NCBI GenBank assembly: GCA_028565635.1
Contig: JAOXYB010030876.1
Coordinates: 1-14,718 of the forward strand
Direction: 5' to 3'
Length of the DNA stretch: 14,718 nucleotides
DNA from: Phoronis ovalis
Lineage: Eukaryota > Phoronida > Phoronidae
The notes under the pieces were generated by a model. The model was not told where the DNA came from. It worked only from the letters and a program-made list of their open reading frames with translations, and did no database searches. The translations under genes and the position numbers were made by a program. Positions 1 through 8,562 of the stretch are shown piece after piece; position 1 is the stretch's first letter, and each line of letters starts with the position of its first letter.

Positions 1-1330
1 TAGCGCCAACCTGAAAAGAAGTCGTCGTATTTTGAACCCGCTTCCGAGAATGTATTAAATTCCGTATCAACGTTCACATTGCTTTTTCCATTCACTTCAT
101 CTTTCGGTTGCGAAATAGGTGACCACAAGACGTTTCTGAGAAATAGTAGCACAGGCCTTACCTAAGTGATTAGCCTTAGGCTGCGCCTTTAGACTGAGGG
201 CGATCATTGCCGGGTGATGTGTTACCTCAGTCGTTTATATTACTTACATCCCTTAGGAGATGGGACCACAATTTAACGTGGTCACTCAAGCAGTCGAGGA
301 ATAAATATACTAGCATCAGTCACCTTGAAATGCAAACACAGACCCAGAATCAGACTCGGGACATGCCATGTGGGATGGACGTGCTAATCATTACATCACC
401 GCGGTTGTCTATAGTAATATACATTATATATCATTATAAAATGAGCCCTTACGCAAAAAAATATGGTAAAAACTAAAGATTATTATGCAACCTTAATTCT
501 CTCAGTAAGCGTTTCGTGCTGGCATGACCACCAAACTTTTTGGCTACCCCACATTAAAAACTATACCCAATCACAAAAGACAAGCTTAAATAATCCCATC
601 AAAATTTGATAAATTTCACCTAGAAAAAACAAAAATTGGTGTCAAGCTCTCGATCTCTCAGTGATTCCCCTTTCAAACAAAACAACCAAAATGCCAACGC
701 AAATGAGCAAAAAAGGAAATTTGACACGGACAAATTATGGCGCCTTGGTTCGGCTGTACCATGTCACCTGATTCTTGTAAAGTTTCCTATTATAATAGGG
801 GAAATTATGAACACAGGTCCATTTTTTAATTAAATAAGTCTGCACTAACTAACATATAACATGTTCGGGTTTTACCTCAAATATAATAGGGGGATTAGGT
901 AAGTAACGAGATCCATCATCCAAAACACGATTCATCTTTCTATATACATACAAATCTTTATTAATTACTACGACACTGTAATATAATTACACTGAACATA
1001 CAATCGTGTGCCTATTTTAAGGCAGCTATGCTTGTTTAAAGAAAATCCAAACATGCGTCTTGAGAACAACCGAACTAGAGGTCACCACAGCTTTTGTTGT
1101 ATCTAATGTTTTAAAACTTCTCAGCCTTACTTATTACCTACATACACCCTTTATTAACATAACAGCCAGTATGATTGCCCGCATTGGCGTGTAGAAGAAA
1201 TCATATGCATCATTCCGACTTGCATGTACTCGAGAACAACATATGGTCTTTTTTCACAATAGGTAGTTATCCTGCAACACCAGATTTTGCTAACAAAATC
1301 CGTAAACGATTTGAATCTTCTAATGACAGA

Positions 1331-2893
1331 ATGGATTACTTGTATCACGTTTTAATTTGCTTCACTGTTGCTGCCTGGCTTGTTCATGAAACCAGTGCTT
1401 GGTGCGCAAAGTCAGATATTAAAATGGAAACACAGCGTAAGCATTTTTAAAGGCAACATTCTACAAGCTTAATTTTAATTCATTATTTTGATATATTAAT
1501 TAACAATCGTAACTTTTTAAAACTGCTGCATTTTTTTATAATTTTTATAATAATGTAATATAAACTGAGAAAGTGTTAAGTACTTTAAGACAATTTTTCT
1601 GATTTTTGCAATTTTAAGATACATTTTGTAAATCAGTGCTAAAGTGTTTATTTTGATATACAATATGACTGGATTATTTTACATTATATTGTTAAGTACT
1701 TGCAAACTTATTCTGCATTACCGGGGTTGCATTTCATGGAAAAAATCCAATATGGCCGCCAATAAAAATTCAATATCAAGAAAGTCATATTTTATTATGA
1801 ACTGCATATAATTCCGAAATTTAACTCAAAACCATGTGATTTAAGCAATATGATTACTTTTTACCGTAAAGCAACTTCTTAAGTGGGGAATAAATTTAGC
1901 AAATACAGATGTCATTCCTGTAAATATGTCCGATCACCAAATGACCAACATTATGTGAACATATACTACACATTACTATATTGACTCTTGCATGAATGAA
2001 AACTTTAAAAAATCGCCAAACAAACAAATAACGTGGTTGTAATATTTGATGAAGTACTGTCAACAAATATATATATACAGCGTATATACAGTACCATATT
2101 TAGCTTGAATATTAGTAATACGATTTTTAATAAACACAAGATCTAGAGCTGAAAGTATTTTTGCTATAACGATTTTACTGTATACTAATTTGCTAACCAT
2201 AGAGTCAAACTATTTTACTACAGTTTGAAATTGCATGTTACAAATTTGTTCACTTTCGACCGTTGCTCTCTGTAAAAAGGGTTTGTATGAACTTTTGTTG
2301 GTGCACATGTACCGTTTTAAAAATCGAAATTTATTGGTTGACTACATACACTAGGTCAAAAGAGCATCTGTATTTATAACTGTTTGTTTTTTTCACAGCC
2401 GTGGGACCTCCTTTACTATATTGTGAATATAAGGATATAAAAGTATTAGTTGGAAGCAAGTTTACCACATTGGATTGTGTATCTTGCAATTGTTTGAATT
2501 CTGGACTTTCGTGTTGTGGGTAGGTAGACATCGGCTATCACATCTAATCAGATATGATATTTGTAAGATTAGATCGAATTTTCATTCATGTACTTCAACA
2601 CATGTTGATTAGCCATCCTATGATATTCAAGTCACTGCTAGATTAAGTTGCGACAAAAATGTTTTCAATGTGGAAGATAGCATTTAAAAGAAATATTTCT
2701 TTGCAAGCTCTCCCGATGGGTCATCATCCTATTCGTTACTTTATGTCATATGCATTTCAGTCATGGAGTCGTTCACGCAGCACCTGGTTGTACAGTGGTG
2801 ATTACATCTTGCAAACATTACCATGTTTTGGAAGATGATCATACCAAAGATTGTGTTACAGGAGAAGAAATATATTTTCCAGTCGGAAAATAA
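1331..2893 (+). CDS. Beta-microseminoprotein-like secreted protein, copy 1 (3 exons, intact)
   Basis: The exons are 1331-1436, 2399-2519 and 2761-2893, joined by GTAAGC..CACAG (phase 1) and GTAGGT..TTCAG (phase 2) introns, giving 119 codons and TAA. Residues 1-23 look like a signal peptide (hydrophobic core LICFTVAAWLV, likely cleavage after TSA), leaving a mature protein of about 96 aa starting WC. Ten cysteines follow: one in exon 1, six in exon 2 (LYCEY, LDC-x2-C-x-C, LSCCG) and three in exon 3, ending FPVGK. Ten cysteines, about 95 residues and the CC pair match the beta-microseminoprotein (PSP94) family, whose vertebrate members are small disulfide-bonded secreted proteins; function in invertebrates is not clear. 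I chose ATG 1331 because it gives a signal peptide of the same length as copy 3. The frame is open upstream to 1175, but that stretch looks like 5' UTR. No search was run; the family call rests on cysteine spacing, length and exon structure. Confidence 0.82.
1437..2398 (+). other. Intron 1 of microseminoprotein-like copy 1
   Basis: This is a 962-bp AT-rich phase 1 intron with donor GTAAGC at 1437 and a pyrimidine tract ending CACAG at 2398. It has no recognisable gene. A short inverted pair GTACTGT/ACAGTAC flanks a TA-rich stretch near 2053-2093. Confidence 0.7.
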
Positions 2894-2981
2894 AAAGAAA
2901 AGCTAGGGATCTTTAAGTGCATAACATAATCTGTTGTTATGTAGGAAAAGTTTCAAAATGAATTGAAAGTAATAAGTATAT

Positions 2982-2987
2982 AATAAA
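2982..2987 (+). promoter_or_regulatory. Poly(A) signal of copy 1
   Basis: AATAAA lies about 90 nt after the TAA stop of copy 1, the first canonical signal downstream and at a normal spacing for a short 3' UTR. Confidence 0.6.
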
Positions 2988-2993
2988 AACGCT

Positions 2994-3630
2994 AAATATG
3001 TTTTAGTAAGAAATTCTTATCCCTTTTATTCCCGCTTCTAGTCAACCACTTCCTGTATACAAATTTAGGGCTTCCTGAGTGATAGTTCTTGACTGTATCC
3101 AATGGCAATAGGTCTAGCATATAAAGAATTATTGTTTTATTTAACTTTTACTGCTCTTTCTTCTACTCACATGTAAATAGCCCTTTCCGCGATTTTGTAT
3201 GCAAAGTTGGGGTAACGTTACGAAACGAAACATAAACATATTTCCCGCTTTATTAAACTTCTGGAAAAACGCTTGGCAACTTACAGTGTTTCCCGCTTTA
3301 TACTGTCTAAGTTTTTGAGTTTTATAATATTTCACCTGATATGGCATATTTTCACTGCAATACGTTAAAGTATAGCACGAAAACTGTAACGCATGACGTG
3401 CTAGCGTGACGTTTAGAAAATAGCGCTATTTTAATTTTTTTATGTACAATTTTTTTATCTACTAATAATTGAAGTATAACCAATATGTACTTTATTAATA
3501 TATGTTAGACCAGTTGACCATGCTCTTTCACAGAGTTTTCAAGAATCTGATGAGCATGTTGCGGAATAATGTCACATGACCACAATTAATTACCGTCACC
3601 GACGTATGGTTTATTTCTCACGAATGTGTA
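2994..3630. other. Intergenic spacer between copies 1 and 2
   Basis: This is AT-rich spacer with no supported gene. It holds a small direct repeat, TTTCCCGCTTTA, at about 3241 and 3291. An open frame on the - strand across it looks like chance. Confidence 0.5.
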
Positions 3631-3633
3631 TTT

Positions 3634-3640
3634 TATAATC
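3634..3640 (+). promoter_or_regulatory. Possible TATA-like element of copy 2
   Basis: TATAATC within TTTTATAATC lies about 60 nt before the ATG at 3695. The spacing would suit a TATA box with a short 5' UTR, but the AT-rich background makes this weak. Confidence 0.3.
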
Positions 3641-3694
3641 TGAATTCGCGCTATAGGAGCCAGTGAACACTTTTACAATTTGAAAAGAAACAAC

Positions 3695-5094
3695 ATGATG
3701 GATCACTTGAGTCACGTTTTACTTTGTCTGAGCATTACTGCATGGCTAAGTTACGAATCTTGAAATGCTCAGTGCATGTTTTCATTGATCAAGCAAGAGC
3801 TGCAATGTAAGATTAGGATCTATATTATTCCACCAAAAGTCATTAATATTCTAAGTTTAATTGTATATGAAATAATTTCCATGCAGTTCAGTTGCTGGGG
3901 TTTTTGTGTAATTGCAATCAATAAATTGATGAAAAAAGATTAATGTATAGATTTAAAAAATGTGCGATATTTTCTATATAAAACACACGCTGTTATTGTA
4001 TTGCTTTGATTTCCACAGCCATAGGTCCTCCTTTGCCTTATTGTGAATATAACGATTTTAAAATATTGGTTGGAAGCAAGTTTACTACACTGAATTGCGT
4101 GGACTGTACATGTTCAGACAGAGGCCTTTCTTGTTGTGGGTAGGTATACATACTCGATCACAGAAGTCAGTCATCAGATAAGATTGTGGCTTGCTCATTG
4201 TACATGTATGCAGCTGATGTTTTACGTAATATTCCAAGAAGAATTCAAAATCAATCTTCCCCTTCTTCTAAAACCTTAAACTTTGTTTTTTGTGTGTACT
4301 GCACATGTACAGTGCGTATGTTTATACTTTAATTTTTAAACATTTTACATTACACTTCAAATTATTTTGTTTTGTTTTGTCTCGATTTTTTTCTAAATCC
4401 ACTGAAGTTTCATATATCTAAAACGACAGCCACGGATATCGCTTTATCTCCATGCTGATCCACATGCGAACGCAGCCCCTTTTGAAATGGGAGGGACATA
4501 TTATACAATAGCGCACCCCCGTTTTGAAATGGGAGGAGCATATTATATAGTAAAGCACCCCCTTTTGAAGTGACAGGAAAATTGGCACCTCCTATTTGCT
4601 TTTGCGCGTTACAACGTAATCGGGGAGGTGGGGGGGGGGGGTGCGTATTGTTATAAAGGGAATACTGTATTTTTTTTTGCTTGTTAATTATTTTTGGTAG
4701 CATGCGGGGGGATGGAGACATCGGTGTTTCAGCGACCCTTTTTTCAACTGATATTTTCTGAAATCGGTAATTCTAAAATCACTACAAACGCACCCTCCTT
4801 TTGAAAAAGTGTCTGACGGCCCTGGTAGTTCATGGACTTTGTTAGATTAATCTTACTCAGGACCATAAACATAATGTTAATTGTGAATACTTTCCAACTT
4901 ATATATACAGTTGCTCCTCGGGAGTGGGCTATGCATGTACATTATTTTCATTTTATAGTCAGGGACCTGTTCCTCCACACAGAGAAGGTTGTAAATACGT
5001 GACCGCGTCCTGCATACGACATCACGTTTTGGAAAATGAATCAACTAAAAATTGCTTCACCAAAGAAGAAATTGTTTTTCCTGTTGGAAAATAA
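3695..5094 (+). pseudogene. Beta-microseminoprotein-like gene, copy 2, with a stop in the signal-peptide exon
   Basis: The exons are 3695-3806, 4019-4139 and 4959-5094, with the same intron phases (1 and 2) as copies 1 and 3. Exon 1 starts MMDHLSHVLLCLSITAW, clearly related to copy 1, but codon 23 is TGA (3761-3763), just before the residues NAQC that hold the first mature cysteine. Everything after it is intact: exon 2 keeps IGPPLPYCEY, the C-x2-C-x-C core and SCCG, and exon 3 keeps three cysteines and ends FPVGK then TAA. Without the stop it would encode 122 codons with all ten mature cysteines. In exon 2 about 29 of 40 residues match copy 1. The single lesion could be a young null allele, a base-calling error or a recently dead gene. 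Translation from a downstream ATG (3773) would lack a signal peptide. Intron 2 (819 bp) carries the repeat block at 4471-4831. Confidence 0.75.
4471..4831. repeat. Intronic G/C-tract repeat block with 41-bp units
   Basis: Three direct units of about 41 bp begin near 4471, 4512 and 4553, each opening with a CGCACCCCC-like run followed by TTTTGAAATGGGAGG and an ATATTATA stretch. The third is shorter. A G-run ending GGGTGCG (about 4628-4645) is the inverted form of the unit start, and another related piece, CGCACCCTCCTTTTGAAAA, lies at about 4790-4807. The block sits inside intron 2 of copy 2 and is absent from the other two copies, so it looks like a mobile or satellite-derived insertion. I could not define clean ends or a target duplication. 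Confidence 0.55.
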
Positions 5095-5149
5095 ACAGAT
5101 CGAAAAAGCGAAATTAAATGTACTCACGTATTATCTATTTGAAAGAGAA

Positions 5150-5155
5150 AATAAA
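5150..5155 (+). promoter_or_regulatory. Poly(A) signal of copy 2
   Basis: AATAAA lies about 56 nt after the TAA at 5092-5094. The position is comparable with the signals of copies 1 and 3. Confidence 0.6.
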
Positions 5156-5159
5156 GACA

Positions 5160-6340
5160 ATTAAATGAAATAGATAGGATTAATGTCTAGATAACTCATT
5201 GACAATAAGAACACAAGTCTGACAATTAAAAAAACAAACAAGCAAGTGTGCCATAAATATAATGGTAGCGGTGACCTTGGCAATCCATCACTTCATGTTC
5301 ACGGTGTGGCAAAATCTTCTTGTATCCTTGTACGCATTGTTCCATTTTTCTATACTTACAATGTAACACTGTAATACAATAAGGTGATATTGAACTCTTA
5401 AAATGGAAGCTACTGATCAAAATGGAATCGTTTGAAAATATTTAGAGAACTTGATAATATTTCAAATAAATTGTACTGCAAGATAAAAAGGTACCATTTT
5501 GTTTATTATTTTTTAAATTAGAAATACGAAAAATTTGAATATGACAAGTGTAGACAGAATCTGATATAATAAGACAGTTGGTTATAGCATCGAATCATCG
5601 TCTCTACAGTGTTTTCCATTGGTTAAAACATTTACAGAGCAAATAAGGTATATATTCTATTTGTTGCTCGAGCATAACATGTTGTGAATTCGAAATTCGC
5701 CGGGAATGGTCGTTTTAACAAGTCGTTCGGGGGTTTGTTATTCATTTTAAAATGATTACGAACATTCTGATGACTACAAGTTGTCTGTATATATGATTTA
5801 ACCTATTGAAACAGAAAAATACCCGTTCAATTGCGTTAAGACGATCCATTTGTGGGCCCGTATACCACTAGAATATTTTAACAAGTACAATTAAGGAAAT
5901 ACGATTTTTCTCTTTCTATACTACTGACAACAATATGCATACATTCATCAAATTGCAAGTCAGTTGTCCAGTTGTTTTGATTTGAATTAATCATTATGTG
6001 ACTATCGTTTGGAAAATAGTTCACCTTGCAACCGGTTGCAGAAATTACGGTTATATTCTGTAAAATCGCTAACAGACTACGGACAATGTCAGTATTCCGT
6101 ATTATGAAGCAGCAATAATATTATCAATTTTCTTTAATTGATTCAATTTTAATTACAACTTTTATAACTTTACAATCTGTCGCAGCCCGATTTGTCAAGT
6201 TTACGTTTATTACATGAACACATGGCACTATCGATTTAAATTTGAAATCATTTTCTATAGAATCTTGTCGTGATAACATTAAATATGTGAAGAATTCGTG
6301 ACATCTGTTACAATGTTTTATGTCCTCAAATTGTTTTGAA
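5160..6340. other. Intergenic spacer between copies 2 and 3
   Basis: These are about 1.2 kb of AT-rich sequence with no gene I can support. One 64-codon frame on the - strand (5226-5420) contains a few Cys and His residues, but it has no splice sites or conserved spacing to make it a further family exon. Confidence 0.5.
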
Positions 6341-6343
6341 ACC

Positions 6344-6350
6344 TATAAAA
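6344..6350 (+). promoter_or_regulatory. TATA box of copy 3
   Basis: TATAAAA in the context CCTATAAAACC lies about 70 nt upstream of the start codon at 6420. This fits transcription starting near 6375 with a 5' UTR of roughly 45 nt. It is the best core promoter in the array. Confidence 0.5.
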
Positions 6351-6419
6351 CCTTTCTGTGAATCAAGGTGTTAACGCATCAAGACATAATTTACCAAACA
6401 AACACAGTGACAAAAGAGT

Positions 6420-7714
6420 ATGATGATACACCACGTTGCAATATTATTTTTGTTAATGGGAAGTATCCATGTTAGAAACGTCGCTGCCTACTGCGAATAT
6501 TATCCGATTCAGTATGTTTTTTTTCGTAAGTATACGCATCAGCATAATTTCTTGGCGAAAATGTAAATAATATTAAGTCTAGATATTTAGATACTTATAT
6601 ATAATTATTTAATAATAATTCATTTTATAGGACATTTAGTGACTGGGCGACACGAAATACGTTTAGATACATGTATACACTGTTAATATAATGTACAAAA
6701 GTTCATATTCGATTAAAAGGCAGACATTCCTTTTGCCAGTGACCATGCCAACAGTTGCTTATCAAAATTGTATATATAACCATGTAGTATTACTATAATT
6801 GTTTTTTGATACAGCTGTGGGTCAAGCTCCGCCAACATTATATTGCGACTACAAAAATATTCAACTGAGAATAGGTAGTACGTTCAAAACGCTTGACTGC
6901 ATGTCTTGTGAGTGCAAGGTAACGGGGATGTCATGTTGCGGGTACGTTAATTCCATTATTCCAATATGCCTCTGCATCTAATATAGTGCCATCCAGAATT
7001 TCACTATTGTAGTTATTCAAAAACATCCATGAGCTTGTAACTGTTGCGACCAATAGTCCAATTAAATCGTGATTTTTCGAATATAAGTATTGGGTATATT
7101 TTTTTCTGATTGTTTTGCATATGAAGTTGAATTATCAGAAATGTTGGGAACGATGCACCTCACGATTTCGAGTAAATTTCTTAATGTTTTCTGATTGTTT
7201 TGCATATGTAATTGAATTATCAGAAATGTTCGGAACGATGCACCTCACCATTTCGAGATCAGGAGGCATTATTTACTTTGATACGTATCCATTGATGCAC
7301 GTATATATCATGGGTCACATCAGTATAGTGTGATAACAATAAGTTTCAGTTATTTATTCATTTGTTAAAAGTTACCTTTCACTCCATAACTTTAGGGACG
7401 AAAAATAACACATTTTATTAGTCTGATTGAGCATTTTATCCTAGAAAGTAGTGAATATTGAATTTGGGCTGCACACCATAATCTAACAAAAGACCGGTAC
7501 CCCTGGGATCTGAGGTATTTACTTTTAAGTAAATAGAATATTAAAATAGAATATGTTCCTTATCTACAGGATTGGTTACAAAGCTGTATCAGAAGATGAA
7601 GAGCCCCTATCAGAAGATTGCATGGAAATGATAGTGGATTGTCATAAATATCGCATCTTGAAGGAAGATCCCACCAAGAACTGCTATACCGGTGATGTCA
7701 TTCAGTACGGTTGA
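6420..7714 (+). CDS. Beta-microseminoprotein-like secreted protein, copy 3 (3 exons, intact)
   Basis: The exons are 6420-6525, 6815-6941 and 7570-7714, joined by GTAAGT..TACAG (phase 1) and GTACGT..TACAG (phase 2) introns, giving 125 codons and TGA. Residues 1-23 form a signal peptide (core VAILFLLMGSI, likely cleavage after VAA), leaving about 102 mature residues beginning YCEYY. The cysteine pattern is 1 + 6 + 3, as in copies 1 and 2: YCDY, LDC-x2-C-x-C and MSCCG in exon 2, then C-x7-C-x13-C in exon 3 with KEDPTKNC. That last stretch resembles the KKDPKKTC region of vertebrate beta-microseminoprotein and is the clearest family hint in the window. Exon 2 has two more codons than the other copies, the tail lacks FPVGK, and it is the most divergent of the three. 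A secreted extracellular role is inferred from the signal peptide; its partner is unknown. Confidence 0.83.
7106..7257 (+). repeat. 67-bp direct duplication in intron 2 of copy 3
   Basis: The stretches 7106-7172 and 7191-7257 align without gaps with four mismatches (about 94% identity), offset by 85 bp. Both begin CTGATTGTTTTGCATATG and end TTTCGAG. It lies within the 628-bp intron 2 and creates a long but meaningless open frame. Confidence 0.85.
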
Positions 7715-7787
7715 ATGACATACAGATTATATGATCAAATTTATATACCTGACTAAGTTGTATCATGCTCTTGAATGGTAAATATCA

Positions 7788-7793
7788 AATAAA
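7788..7793 (+). promoter_or_regulatory. Poly(A) signal of copy 3
   Basis: AATAAA lies about 74 nt after the TGA of copy 3, at the spacing seen in the other two genes. Confidence 0.6.
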
Positions 7794-7799
7794 AATAGC

Positions 7800-8560
7800 A
7801 CGGACGCTCTATCTTAATTACATCTAATTTCAGCGTTTGTTTTCATGTGCACTCCCAAATTATTGTTTCACTCCAAATGTAGTCGATAATTTTGAAAGGA
7901 GCTAACGTAGATCTGGTACAAAAAGTGGGAAACATGTACTAGTTATTGGTAGGCTACAGGACAACGTGACATGGATGTGTGCAATTTAAGCAGACAAGGA
8001 AAACTGATACCATACATTTTAATTCTTTAACCTGCTGTTTTACTCTATTAGTGTCACTTGCGTTATGATACATTTGTTAGTCTACATTCCCTTTATTAGA
8101 GTTTCTTTTTTTCGTACTAATATTGTTAATAATCAATGAGATGCTAAATTATTATCATGTAATGATAAAACCCCCAATGAAACCGGAGATTGTTTTGACC
8201 GCTAGGAGGATTCAAGTCATAAACACGTTTATCATAGAAAAAGATAGGAATTTTAGAATTATGCATAAATATATATAAAATAACAAATTTATACTAAATG
8301 AAGAGGTGTTTATTTCGGTACAATACAGCAGGTTTTCTAATAAAACATTCCTCTTTTTGTTAATATTAAAATTTGATAATTTTCAACATTAATATTCATA
8401 TTTCACAAATCCTGTCAAATGGATTGCCATTGCGAGCGAACATCGCAAAATAAAGTGTAACGTGGTCAACGTCGTCAAATCTTGAGATAAGATATAGTTG
8501 TTCATAACAAGAACTAAAAAACTGGTTTCATGCATTTTTTTTTCTGTAACGTGCATTATT
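7800..8560. other. Intergenic region after the microseminoprotein-like array
   Basis: This is AT-rich DNA with no recognisable exon, RNA gene or transposon end. It separates the + strand array from the - strand TRIM-NHL relic. Confidence 0.5.
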
Positions 8561-8562
8561 TA

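Noticed and set aside
207-833. Two short plus-strand frames (207-476 and 636-833)
   Set aside because: There is no recognisable domain, no splice context and low-complexity composition; they look like chance.
1175-1330. In-frame N-terminal extension of copy 1 before ATG 1331
   Set aside because: It would bury the signal peptide internally and has no counterpart in copy 3; treated as 5' UTR.
4410-4721. 103-codon minus-strand frame with a poly-proline run
   Set aside because: It is produced by the C/G-run repeat units inside an intron.
5226-5420. 64-codon minus-strand frame with several Cys and His, resembling a microseminoprotein exon 3
   Set aside because: The cysteine spacing does not match, there is no acceptor site or matching exon 2 nearby, and it lies on the opposite strand to the array.
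7115-7333. 72-codon plus-strand frame
   Set aside because: It is created by the 67-bp duplication inside an intron.
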